The position numbers were made by a program, and so were the translations under genes. From Terriglobia bacterium (GTDB taxonomy: Bacteria; Acidobacteriota; Terriglobia; Bryobacterales; Bryobacteraceae): a stretch of 64,000 nucleotides of DNA. Below are positions 43,637 through 53,012 of this stretch, piece after piece. How positions within the stretch are numbered: the first letter of the stretch is position 1; each line of letters opens with the position of its first letter. The stretch covers positions 21,280 through 85,279 of the forward strand of contig JAIQFN010000025.1 in assembly GCA_020073265.1 (NCBI GenBank), in the 5' to 3' direction. Below the pieces are notes generated by a model. That model did not search any database, was not told the origin of the DNA, and was given only the letters and a program-made list of their open reading frames with translations.

Positions 43637-44590
43637 TCACTTCTTTTCCGGCTTGGCGGACTTCGCCGCCTCCGCCTTCGTCCATGGACCTTTCGCCGAC
43701 CATTCCAATTCGTCGCCTCGCTTGACGCGAACCGCCTCGATGACCGGCATCAAAAACCCGGCAATCGCGTCCCCGACCTCGCCGAGTTCAGCCAGGTCTT
43801 TCGGCAACTCCATCCGATTCAGGAACGCCTTCCATTGGTCAGTCTTCGCCTTGTCTTTCAGGAAGGCGTCAGTCAGTGCCGTTGGGCGCTCCGTCGGCAG
43901 CGGCGTCTTGCGCCGCGCGAAAGTCGCCTCCACGGCCCGCTGTAGTCGCGACATTTGGAACGGTTGCTCCCGGCTCAGAATCCAGATGTCGAAGAAATCT
44001 TTCATGCGGCTGTTCGCAATGCCGAGGTGAACCATCGCCTGAAGCTTCTCGGCGATCACCACCTCGGGCGGATAGGTCTTGAGCCTGGGAGATTCCATGT
44101 CCAGCATCACCGGGAAGGCCGTTTCCTCCGGCGCGGGATCGACGGCGTCTCCAAAACCAATGTCGATCTGGAGCGGAGCTTTCGCGCCGTCGAGGGCTGC
44201 CGGTATCCGCACCCGGATGCCACCGTACTCGGCTTCCTCCCGGATTTCCTCGGCGGTGATACCCGCGAGATCGAAGACAATCCCGTCGTCCGCCGCTACG
44301 GAGCAGATTTGCCGGATCGATTCGGTCACGCTCTTGATCTGTGTCGAGCCGTACCCGAGAAGGTCGATATCCCGTGTCGGACGAGGAAGCTTTCCCTGCC
44401 AGATGAGAAACAGCGTTGCACCCTTGAGCACGAAAACTTCGCGTTGATCCGACTTGCCCAGGCGATAGAGGAACCGTTCCGCCACCCAGCGACCGAGCAT
44501 GAATTGAAAGTCTTCCTTTCGGTCGCGCGCACGATCCAGCAACTTCGCGCGCATCGACGCGGCAACGTTCTTTGGAGTCTTGGGCTTCAC
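43637..44590 (-). CDS. AbiEii/AbiGii-type nucleotidyltransferase toxin
   Basis: This 317-residue protein has the nucleotidyltransferase signature VLKGATLFLIWQGKLPRP, then TRDIDLLGYGS, with the two acidic residues of the active site. A later conserved block has MESPRLKTYPPEVVIAEKLQ, then KDFFDIWILSREQPF. AbiEii toxins transfer nucleotides, probably to tRNA or another RNA, and cause growth arrest in abortive phage infection. The start overlaps the stop of the antitoxin by ATGA. All key motifs are present, so unlike nearby toxins it appears intact. Confidence 0.88.
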   Translation of the reverse strand: MKPKTPKNVAASMRAKLLDRARDRKEDFQFMLGRWVAERFLYRLGKSDQREVFVLKGATLFLIWQGKLPRPTRDIDLLGYGSTQIKSVTESIRQICSVAADDGIVFDLAGITAEEIREEAEYGGIRVRIPAALDGAKAPLQIDIGFGDAVDPAPEETAFPVMLDMESPRLKTYPPEVVIAEKLQAMVHLGIANSRMKDFFDIWILSREQPFQMSRLQRAVEATFARRKTPLPTERPTALTDAFLKDKAKTDQWKAFLNRMELPKDLAELGEVGDAIAGFLMPVIEAVRVKRGDELEWSAKGPWTKAEAAKSAKPEKK

Positions 44591-45189
44591 GCGACTGCCT
44601 CGAAATAGGGACGCATAACCCGCGACACCCGGCAGATCCGGGCGTAGCGTTCGATTTCATCGACGGTTGCTTTCTTTCGCTTGAGCGCGTCCTTGAGCGC
44701 CTCAATCGCCACGTCCAGGCCGATCTTATTCCGGTACTTGAAACAATCGGCCACCGTCTTTGCCGCCGTGAAGATGCGCACCGGCACCCCCTCCAGTGGG
44801 TGCACCTCAACGCCTGCTTTAAGTGTCTTCTCCGAATAACGGACGAGCCGATGCTTGGTTGTGGACATGCGCGGAGACCGGCTGCGTATGTGAACACCGA
44901 GCCACACCTCAGACGGTTGCTGTGTCGTCAGTTCATGGAAACGAAGTGCCGATAGCAGGCAGACGACCCCTTTCGGAATTTCCTTCGCTACGACCGCAAG
45001 ACTGTGATGCTCGGTTGGCTTGGCGTCGGATACCTCATAGACACCCCGCCCGGTACGTCGAATGACGCCTTGGCGCATCAGCCGGAGCAGGTATTCACGC
45101 GGGACACCGATCGCCTCCACATCGCGCGGACGAATGATCCGCTGTTGTCGGGCGATTGCCAGGACGCGGTCAAGAGGGCTGGTTTTCAT
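44587..45189 (-). CDS. AbiEi-type antitoxin (transcriptional repressor)
   Basis: This 200-residue protein has the AbiEi layout: an N-terminal winged-helix part (RQQRIIRPRDVEAIGVPREY, then LMRQGVIRRTGRGVYEVSD) and a C-terminal domain with VVCLLSALRFHELTTQQP and VRIFTAAKTVADCFKYRNKI. AbiEi proteins repress their own operon by binding inverted repeats upstream and neutralise AbiEii without direct contact (type IV). A long symmetric palindrome lies exactly in front of this gene. Confidence 0.88.
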   Translation of the reverse strand: MKTSPLDRVLAIARQQRIIRPRDVEAIGVPREYLLRLMRQGVIRRTGRGVYEVSDAKPTEHHSLAVVAKEIPKGVVCLLSALRFHELTTQQPSEVWLGVHIRSRSPRMSTTKHRLVRYSEKTLKAGVEVHPLEGVPVRIFTAAKTVADCFKYRNKIGLDVAIEALKDALKRKKATVDEIERYARICRVSRVMRPYFEAVA

Positions 45190-45191
45190 AG

Positions 45192-45239
45192 TGTTGCGTT
45201 ATGTTGATACTTTTGCACAAGTATCGACACTTTGCAACA
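45192..45239. promoter_or_regulatory. Nested palindrome upstream of abiEi, probable AbiEi operator
   Basis: Inner arms TGTTGATACTT (45202-45212) and AAGTATCGACA (45219-45229) match with one mismatch around the loop TTGCAC. Outer arms TGTTGC (45192-45197) and GCAACA (45234-45239) share exactly the same centre (45215.5). The element starts 3 bp before the AbiEi start codon and occupies its presumed promoter. AbiEi is known to bind inverted repeats in this position, so this is the likely autoregulatory site. The Mrr-type gene starts about 70 bp further on the other side. Confidence 0.6.
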
Positions 45240-45311
45240 GTGTCTTTCCGTCCCTATTCCAACCCGGAGTCTTCTTCCGCTGGTAAAATGCTGATGTTTG
45301 GGGGAGTTGGC

Positions 45312-46487
45312 ATGGCGGATGAACGACCTGAAGAGCATCCTTCAACTGCGGACGACCTCCTGGACGCAGGGCCGAGGGCGTCGAAACGAATAATCCCAGA
45401 GAAGCTCATAGGTCTTGATGACCATGCGCTTTCGGTGGCTCTCGTCGAAATCAACAATGCCGCCAAACGTCAGCGGGATATGGCCTCCGCTCACTACGAA
45501 GCCAAGATGCATGGCTTAGCGAAATCCGCGAAGGAAACCAAGGAGTTTCTTTATTCGCTGAAGGATGATGTGCTACGGCGGCTCGTGAGTCAGGAGCGGG
45601 CGCGACTAGCCGGGTATCATTCCAAACCCGACCCTCGCGGCGCAGTTCAGTTTGTGCGGCGGTGGGTTCCAGACCCCTATGATGATGACGACGATGACTC
45701 TGATTACTATGATCGTCCTAAAGAGTGGGTCGCCATCCCAAATCCGAAGGTGACGGTTGATAGCGAAGGTTATGCCGTAACCTACATGGAGTCGATCGAG
45801 TTCTGTGGGCGGCGGTTTCATCGGCCGCTTTCCTCTTTTCCCGAGGGGGCCATTGTCGCAGCCCAAATAGAGGAGGAGTTGTCTCCTGCGACTTCAAAGC
45901 GGTACGTTCGGCGCAAGGATGCAGAGCATACACTGCGTCAGTATCTTCGGCTGCCGAATGTCCTCATTCAGGCCGAGCTTCTGGTTTTTGGGAAGTCGGT
46001 TGATGAGGGCAGAGTAGTCGAGGCTCTCTCGATTCCGTGGATTGAGCTGTGTCGTCAGATTCTGGAGGATGAACGGCTATTTTACGAATTTGCCCGGAAC
46101 CCACGGAAGTTCGAGGAATTTGTGGCCGGCTCGTACAAAAAGATGGGATGGACTGAGGTTGTGTTGACTCCCCGAAGCAACGATCAGGGAAGGGACATCA
46201 TCGCAGTTCTGCCGGGGCAATTTTCCATTAGAATCCTCGATCAATGTAAGGCCTATTCTCCGGGCCATCGAGTCACTGCGGAGGAAGTGCGAGCAATGCT
46301 CGGCGTATTGACTGGGGATAGAAATGCCACGAAGGCAATCGTCACGACCACATCCTCGTTCGCCCCAGGTATCGAAGGCGATTCAGGTTTGGCCCCGTTC
46401 ATGCCTCATCGGCTGCAGTTACGTAACGGCAAGAGCTTTCGCGATTCTCTCCGGCAGCTGTATCCAAGCGACAAAGTTACTATCTAA
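45312..46487 (+). CDS. Mrr-type restriction endonuclease-like protein
   Basis: The protein has 391 residues from the ATG at 45312, which has GGGGGAG 6 bp upstream; longer starts have no such site. The C-terminal 120 residues are a PD-(D/E)xK nuclease of the Mrr type: FVAGSYKKMGWTEVVLTP, then DQGRDIIAVLPG with Asp295, and LDQCKAYSPG with Gln311 and Lys313. The N-terminal 270 residues have no recognised fold: a helical stretch and an acidic run (DDDDDDSDYYD) are visible. Mrr enzymes cut modified DNA. It diverges from the AbiE operon and may share its regulatory region. No methyltransferase is adjacent, in line with a modification-dependent enzyme. Confidence 0.75.
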   Translation: MADERPEEHPSTADDLLDAGPRASKRIIPEKLIGLDDHALSVALVEINNAAKRQRDMASAHYEAKMHGLAKSAKETKEFLYSLKDDVLRRLVSQERARLAGYHSKPDPRGAVQFVRRWVPDPYDDDDDDSDYYDRPKEWVAIPNPKVTVDSEGYAVTYMESIEFCGRRFHRPLSSFPEGAIVAAQIEEELSPATSKRYVRRKDAEHTLRQYLRLPNVLIQAELLVFGKSVDEGRVVEALSIPWIELCRQILEDERLFYEFARNPRKFEEFVAGSYKKMGWTEVVLTPRSNDQGRDIIAVLPGQFSIRILDQCKAYSPGHRVTAEEVRAMLGVLTGDRNATKAIVTTTSSFAPGIEGDSGLAPFMPHRLQLRNGKSFRDSLRQLYPSDKVTI

Positions 46488-46666
46488 GCCTCGGTGGGCG
46501 AGATGTGCTCATATCCGACATTGCATGCCGTGCTCCATTTGTGCTCCGTTTTGCGAGCTGAGCGGAGCACCGAGTGAAAACTGGCGTATTCTCAGTCGCC
46601 AGAACGAGGTGCAGGAAACGCAATGTTCTTTGTTTCCAATTCACCGCCGTCTTCCCAAGCTGGACG

Positions 46667-46804
46667 TCAATCCACTGGGTCTGGCATGACTAAGGAGCGA
46701 GTAACGCGCGTGCGTCCAGGCTCAGGGCTGGCGTCGTCGATCACCCACACCTGCCCCACACACCGCCACGCCAGATCCTCGAACGCCGCCGCGTCAAATT
46801 CCAA
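46667..46804 (-). pseudogene. Remnant of a Txe/YoeB-like toxin
   Basis: A TTG at 46804 overlapping the antitoxin stop starts a frame reading LEFDAAAFEDLAW, the beginning of YoeB/Txe-type RNases. After this the similarity ends, and the frame stops after 45 codons; the family has about 85 residues with its catalytic residues in the C-terminal half. The downstream sequence (VWVIDDASPEPG) appears foreign. The remnant is short, so the family call is moderate. Confidence 0.5.
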
Positions 46805-47003
46805 GCTTCTCAACGGCTTCGTCCAGTGTGAGACCCTGCTGGCGCTCCTTCGCTTCTATGAGGCGGCGCTTCATCGCCTCCGACTTCAGAAGGTAGGCCG
46901 TTTCCCGCTCGGATTCGATCTCGCGCCACAACGAGATCGGCACGATCGCGGCAGTTGGCTCGCCGCTCTCATCGGAAACGTACTGGATCTCAGCGTCGGG
47001 CAT
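46794..47003 (-). CDS. YefM/Phd-type antitoxin (partner of a toxin remnant)
   Basis: This 69-residue protein begins MPDAEIQYVSDESGEPTAAI and continues VPISLWREIESE, as in Phd/YefM-like antitoxins, ending LTLDEAVEKLGI. It looks complete. It overlaps the start of the Txe/YoeB-like remnant, the usual order of such pairs. Because the toxin is broken, the antitoxin may now be free to decay or may protect against a related toxin elsewhere. Confidence 0.75.
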   Translation of the reverse strand: MPDAEIQYVSDESGEPTAAIVPISLWREIESERETAYLLKSEAMKRRLIEAKERQQGLTLDEAVEKLGI

Positions 47004-47281
47004 TAATTTCAGGGTACCCGATCACTTCCACGGCTTGGGCGTTCTCGTCCAGGTGCCGGACCGAGGGCGACAAGCTGACTTCTCATTCGTAACCCCGGGC
47101 CTTGTACGAGTGGCCGACAATCCACTCGCGAAGACCTATGTTCGGCAGATTCTTCGTCCGCTGAGCAACCCCGGGGCACACCTGGACTGGTTGTTGGGTC
47201 TTGCCGGAGCTAAACTCACTGTGGAGGGTCCACGGGACAGACCCCGCTCTGGCTCCTGGCACAGACATTGGAGAACGAGGT

Positions 47282-48529
<1,248 letters not shown>

Positions 48530-48634
48530 GCCCCACAGCCAAAGCTTCAAGAATGGAAGTGCCAGCACAACAAATGCTTGAATCTCAGTGAATACATCCT
48601 GGCGGCCAAGCCACTCGACTATAAATCCCGGCAA

Positions 48635-48805
48635 TCACACCCGGCCGTATAACGTTCCACTCGTACAGAGCTCGAATAGGATGGCCTGGCGAGAGGTCCG
48701 GTTCGAGGAGATTGTTCCTTGTAAGTGCGCATACGTCCGGGACGGCGTTCGCAAGTTTGAATCTGGGAACAGAACCAGGACAACGTCACCGCGGCGCCAA
48801 TTCAT
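48635..48805 (-). pseudogene. Truncated MazF/PemK-like toxin
   Basis: The ATG at 48805 lies inside the end of the antitoxin gene. The frame reads MNWRRGDVVLVLFPDSNLRT, which matches the start of MazF/PemK-type toxins including the RGDVVLV strand. After this the similarity stops, and the frame ends after 56 codons, half the family length of about 110. The conserved RPALVVQ strand is absent. A deletion or frameshift after codon 20 is the simplest reading. Confidence 0.6.
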
Positions 48806-49025
48806 CGTACGCCGCCATCTCCGGCCGATCCCAATCCTCGCTGAATCGCGCTAACCGCCGGCGCAGATCGGCCGCCTGCGATTCGTCGATCCCTCGCTCC
48901 CGAAGATCCACCGGCCGCGAAGGCTGCACCCATGTCACGATCACGCGCGAACCATCGGCTTCCGCCAGAGGCTCAACCAGCTCCACTTTCCCGTTGCGAT
49001 AAATTCCTTCAACCGACCTCACCAT
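48786..49025 (-). CDS. DUF104/AF2212-like antitoxin
   Basis: This 79-residue protein starts MVRSVEGIYRNGKVELVEPL, which is the AF2212-type antitoxin beginning (a short beta barrel), followed by a helical tail with ADLRRRLARFSEDWDRPE. A longer start at 49079 is in frame but lacks similarity. The gene overlaps the MazF-like remnant by 20 bp. It looks intact. Confidence 0.72.
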   Translation of the reverse strand: MVRSVEGIYRNGKVELVEPLAEADGSRVIVTWVQPSRPVDLRERGIDESQAADLRRRLARFSEDWDRPEMAAYDELAPR

Positions 49026-49183
49026 GGCCCAAGTATCACGCGCCGCGCGCCCGCGAGTCCAGGCCGCAGACCAAGTCACTTCCGTCGCCCAACTTTCTTC
49101 GCTTCCCCATCATCAATTTCCCTTCGACCACCACCTCCCACTCGCCTCCCCAATGCTAATGAATGGTCCGAGGAGACCCAACC

Positions 49184-50020
49184 ATGTCCGCACCATCCCA
49201 AGCCTTCGCTCTAGATCCCGAATTCACTTCCCCGCCCGAAGCCTACATCGCGCCCGAAGCCGACGCCACACCCGAACCCACCACCTCGCCCGATCCCCCC
49301 GCCTCCCCCCGCACCTCCGCCAACCGCCTCAACGCCCAGCTCTCCACCGGCCCCCGCACCGCCGCTGGCAAACTCCGCTCATCGCTGAACGCCCTCCGCC
49401 ACGGCCTCACCAGCCGCGCCGCCCTCCTGCCCTCCGAGGACCCCGCCCAATTCCAGCTCCACCACCAGCGCTTCTTCGCCGACCTCCAGCCCCTCGGCGC
49501 CCTCGAAGAACAGCTCGTCCTCTCCCTCGCCTCCACCGCCTGGCGCTTGAATCGCATCCCCGCCCTCGAAGCCGCCCTCCTCGCCGCCGCTCTCCACCCG
49601 CACGCCGACGCCGCGCCCACCACCGCCGCCCGCCCCGCCGATCCCGATGCCCTCGACTTCGCTCTCGAGCTCGCTCTCGCCCCAGCTCTCGCAAAAGGCC
49701 TCGCCCAACAAACCCGCGCCCTCTCCGCACTCAGCATGAACGAAGCGCGACTCTCCCGTCAGTTCGACCGCACTCTCAAACAGCTCCGCGAAATCCAGGC
49801 CGAGCGCCGCGACGCCGAAGCCGCCCAGGTCGAAGTCCAGGAGGTCGCCATCGCCGCCGGCCCACATGCGGGCCCAGGTGAGCGAAAGCTTGGGTTCGTT
49901 TTGCGAAATAATCCCGTCGACGCCTACATCGCCCGCCACGCCCGCCAGCAAACACAACTTCCGCCGCATCCGGCACGCCCGCTCGCCCGCGCCGCCGCCA
50001 CGGGAGGCCACACATCCTGA
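49184..50020 (+). CDS. RLNAQxSTGPRT-type protein of unknown function
   Basis: The protein has 278 residues from the ATG at 49184 with GAGGAG 8-9 bp upstream. After a Pro/Ala-rich leader it has RLNAQLSTGPRTAAGKLRSS, then LNALRHGLTSRAALLPSEDP, and LEEQLVLSLASTAWRLNRIP. This order of motifs recurs in many Acidobacteriota and Planctomycetota proteins that I know only as hypothetical. The rest is helical and Ala-rich. No transport or catalytic signature is visible. Codon use is extremely GC-rich, with many CCC and CGC codons, unlike the flanking toxin-antitoxin genes. Confidence 0.68.
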   Translation: MSAPSQAFALDPEFTSPPEAYIAPEADATPEPTTSPDPPASPRTSANRLNAQLSTGPRTAAGKLRSSLNALRHGLTSRAALLPSEDPAQFQLHHQRFFADLQPLGALEEQLVLSLASTAWRLNRIPALEAALLAAALHPHADAAPTTAARPADPDALDFALELALAPALAKGLAQQTRALSALSMNEARLSRQFDRTLKQLREIQAERRDAEAAQVEVQEVAIAAGPHAGPGERKLGFVLRNNPVDAYIARHARQQTQLPPHPARPLARAAATGGHTS

Positions 50021-50163
50021 AACTTCGCTCGCCCTACACCCCTTCGGGCCGCCCAACCGCACCGTTGGCCGACCGGAAAGTGCCGTTCGGCCCTCCCTCG
50101 ATGCAACGGCCGCAAGATTATGATTCAATAGAGAATAACTGTACGCCTCATGGCGACGTTGCG

Positions 50164-51186
50164 ATGATGCTGGCCAAAGACCTACGTGCCCTGAACCGTC
50201 GCGTGCGGGAATGGAGGATGATCCTCAAAGGACTCGCCTCCACGCGTCACCCGGTGATGGCGCACATCATTCCCATTCGCCGCTGCAATTTGTCCTGCAC
50301 CTACTGCAACGAGTACGACGAGGTTTCGAAGCCCGTTGAGGCCGGCGTCATGATGGAGCGGCTGGACCAGTTGGCCGCGCTCGGCACCACCATCATCACC
50401 TTCAGCGGCGGCGAGCCGTTGCTGCATCCGGAGCTCGACCGGCTGATCGCGCACGTGCGCAGCCGCGGCATCATCGCCGGCATGATCACCAACGGCTACC
50501 TGCTGACCGCGCAGCGCGTGAAGCAGTTGAACGACGCGGGGCTCGACCACATGCAGATCAGCATCGACAACGTCATGCCCGACGACGTTTCGAAAAAAAG
50601 CCTCAAGGTGCTGGACAAGAAGCTGCAGATTCTGGCCGAGCATGCCCTGTTTCACGTGAACATCAACTCGGTGCTGGGCGGCGGCATTCACAATCCCGAA
50701 GACGCGTTGATGGTGGGGCGGCGCGCGCTGGAGCTGGGATTTACTTCCACGGTCGGGATCATTCACGACCACGCCGGGCAGCTCAAGCCCATCGCCGATC
50801 GCGAGCGGGATGTGTTCCTCGCGATGAAGAGTTTCGAGAAAAAGAATTTCTCCCAGATCAACGGATTCCAGGACGACATCGCGCACGGCCGGCCCAGCAA
50901 TTGGCGCTGCCGCGCGGGCGCCCGATACCTGTATATATGCGAGGACGGGCTGGTCCACTACTGCTCGCAGCAGCGCGGATTTCCCGCCAAGCCGCTGGCT
51001 CAGTACACGCGCGCGGACATCCGGCGCGAATACCTCACCCAGAAAGGCTGCGCGCCGTTCTGCACCGTGTCGTGCGTGCATCAGATCGGCTACATGGATT
51101 TCTGGCGCGATCCGCAGACCATCCCAAGCACCGCGCCGGCCGACGTCGCCGAGCCATTGGTGCAGATCCAATCCAGCGGCCGCTGA
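50164..51186 (+). CDS. Radical SAM protein with C-terminal cysteine cluster
   Basis: The protein has 340 residues from the tandem ATG at 50164; an upstream in-frame start exists but reads a poor leader. RRCNLSCTYCNEYDEVS contains the CxxxCxxC triad (Cys41, 45, 48) that binds the radical SAM 4Fe-4S cluster, and FSGGEPLLHPELD is the GGE motif. The C-terminal region has seven cysteines (WRCRAG, LYICEDGLVHYC, KGCAPFCTVSCVH), suggesting an auxiliary SPASM/twitch-type cluster. The substrate is unknown; no peptide precursor gene or tailoring partner was found beside it. It is followed by the convergent TIGR03437 gene. Confidence 0.85.
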   Translation: MMLAKDLRALNRRVREWRMILKGLASTRHPVMAHIIPIRRCNLSCTYCNEYDEVSKPVEAGVMMERLDQLAALGTTIITFSGGEPLLHPELDRLIAHVRSRGIIAGMITNGYLLTAQRVKQLNDAGLDHMQISIDNVMPDDVSKKSLKVLDKKLQILAEHALFHVNINSVLGGGIHNPEDALMVGRRALELGFTSTVGIIHDHAGQLKPIADRERDVFLAMKSFEKKNFSQINGFQDDIAHGRPSNWRCRAGARYLYICEDGLVHYCSQQRGFPAKPLAQYTRADIRREYLTQKGCAPFCTVSCVHQIGYMDFWRDPQTIPSTAPADVAEPLVQIQSSGR

Positions 51187-51203
51187 GCCAGGCGCGCGGT
51201 CCG

Positions 51204-53012
51204 CTACTTCGCGATCGAGAGCAGCAGGCCGTCCTGCGTGCGGCTGCCCACGATGGAGAGCGAGAGCGCGGCATCGCCGTCCGGCAAGTCCGGAACGGTT
51301 ACGTTGAACTGATATAGTCCGGGGAAAACCAGGTAGCTTTGCACATCGGCGCTCTGTCCGCCTACGGTCGCGGTCACGGGTTGTGCCACAGGCTGCGCCG
51401 ACGTCACGAGCTTTCCCGCCGGAACGAACGGATCGCTGGGTCCGAAACCGGTGCCGAACAGCATGATCACTTCCTTGGGCTTGGCCGGCAGCGTGGCGAT
51501 TCCCGAGAGAAGATTCGGCGGCCCAACGTAGGTACCGTCGCCGTGGACCGCGGACGGATAGCGCGGCGTGAACAGAAACAGAGCCGGAGCGAAGCTTTGT
51601 GTGGGTGCCGTGAAGATGTTGCCCGCTCCATTCGGCCCTCTCACCTGCAGGCTCAAGCCGCCGATGGTGGGATCGTCGGGAACAATCACGTTCAACTGGG
51701 TTGGGCTCACATAGTAGATGTAGGCCGGCTGGCCGTTGATGGTGACCGATGTGTTGTCGAGCGCCGTGGGCAGCGAACCTGAGCTGGTGCCGGCGGTGTC
51801 GGTCGCGCCGGCGAGGTTGGTTCCGAGAATGGTGGCCCAGCTCCCGGCGGCGATTCCCGGCAGAAAACTCGCGCCGTTCACCACCGACGTGACGTTCGGC
51901 AATACCGGGCCCGCGGTCGCAGTGAGATGGAACGTGACCACCGGCAGACCAACAACCGAGGCGGTGATGGTGGCATCGCCCGGCGTGCTGCCCAGGGTCG
52001 CGCGCGTGAAGGCGTGGCCGGAGGAATCCGTGAATACCGTGGCCGGCGCCACGCTCGCGTTGCTGGCGGCGAAGCCTACCGTGATCTGGTTCAGCGGATT
52101 CCGCAGCGCATCCACGACACCCACCGCCAGGGGCTGCGGAGGATCGGCGCCCACCGGGGCGATTTGCTGATCGCCCGAGACGCCGAATATCACGGCCGGC
52201 GATCCGGGAGTGCCGGGCGTGGTTGCCGTCAGGTTCGACAAGCTCATTGCCCCAGCGGCGTTGGCCGGGTCCACGCTCGCTCCCATCGCGACCAACAGGG
52301 CTTTCGAAAAATCATGCGAAGTGGGAATGGACCCCAGCGGTTGACCGTTCAGCGTCACCGCCAGCGAATTGGCGTTGTAGGAGAGTGTGAAGTTGAGCGG
52401 CGTCACGAGGGACGGTCCTGAGGCCAATCCGACCTGGCCCAGATCCAGGAAAAGCTGGTTCGGCTGGGTGTCGTAGTCGTAGCCCGTCAGGTACAGCGAG
52501 CCGTTCTTAAATCCAAAGGCGATGCCCGCGAAGCCGTCGCTGGTCGGGCTGGCCTGAGTGGCGAACAGATTCAGGTTGTAGGTAGCGCCGGCTTGATCGC
52601 GCCAGCCTCCGGTACACAGGCCGATCGCGAAAGCTTGCGAATGGCCGCCGGCGTTGCCCTGCACGTCCGCGATGGTCAGCGTCCGGATGGATCCGGAAAT
52701 GGTCACTTGACGGCCGTCGAAGGTGCGGACCGCGTCGAGCGCGATGTTCGGGCCGCCAGTGGGATCGGTGTTCCTGCGCTGTTGGCCGCCGACCATGCTG
52801 ATGCCATCGGCGATGATGAAGCTGAAAGCGCTCGGATTGGTGACGTACGCCGGGCCAGCGCTGCTGTCCGAGTTGCCTCCGGAGACCGTGAGAGTGACTG
52901 TTCCCACGTTTATCGTGCCGGCCAGCAGGTGGCAGGCCGGGATCAGAATCGAAACGGCATGCCGTATCAGGAAGCGGGCAGCTCTACGCAAGCGCTTGGT
53001 CCAGGTCGGCAA
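51204..53012 (-). CDS. Secreted protein with TIGR03437 C-terminal domain
   Basis: This 602-residue protein has an N-terminal signal (RHAVSILIPACHLLAGTI). The next 240 residues are a beta-rich region with GGNSDSSAGPAYVTNPSAF, and a Big-like immunoglobulin domain (about 280-365) lies before the end. From about residue 370 the acidobacterial TIGR03437 domain begins: VTSVVNGASFLPGIAAGSW, then ATILGTNLAG, and near the end PGLYQFNVTVPDLPDGDA. The domain is abundant in Solibacter-like genomes; its role is thought to be surface-related. The start overlaps the end of the trans-sulfuration gene by 29 bp. Confidence 0.85.
   Translation of the reverse strand: MPTWTKRLRRAARFLIRHAVSILIPACHLLAGTINVGTVTLTVSGGNSDSSAGPAYVTNPSAFSFIIADGISMVGGQQRRNTDPTGGPNIALDAVRTFDGRQVTISGSIRTLTIADVQGNAGGHSQAFAIGLCTGGWRDQAGATYNLNLFATQASPTSDGFAGIAFGFKNGSLYLTGYDYDTQPNQLFLDLGQVGLASGPSLVTPLNFTLSYNANSLAVTLNGQPLGSIPTSHDFSKALLVAMGASVDPANAAGAMSLSNLTATTPGTPGSPAVIFGVSGDQQIAPVGADPPQPLAVGVVDALRNPLNQITVGFAASNASVAPATVFTDSSGHAFTRATLGSTPGDATITASVVGLPVVTFHLTATAGPVLPNVTSVVNGASFLPGIAAGSWATILGTNLAGATDTAGTSSGSLPTALDNTSVTINGQPAYIYYVSPTQLNVIVPDDPTIGGLSLQVRGPNGAGNIFTAPTQSFAPALFLFTPRYPSAVHGDGTYVGPPNLLSGIATLPAKPKEVIMLFGTGFGPSDPFVPAGKLVTSAQPVAQPVTATVGGQSADVQSYLVFPGLYQFNVTVPDLPDGDAALSLSIVGSRTQDGLLLSIAK

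Noticed and set aside
46530..46570. Inverted repeat GTGCTCCG / CGGAGCAC after the Mrr-type gene, considered as an attachment site
   Set aside because: No integrase, tRNA end or second copy is present in the window; it may be just a hairpin behind the gene.
47004..47281. Possible small gene between the YefM-like antitoxin and the SEC-C gene
   Set aside because: Short frames exist on both strands but none has a ribosome binding site, family pattern or coupling to a neighbour.
49024..49881. Pro/Arg-rich frame overlapping the RLNAQ-type gene
   Set aside because: It is a shifted frame of the supported gene; no start site or family pattern supports it.
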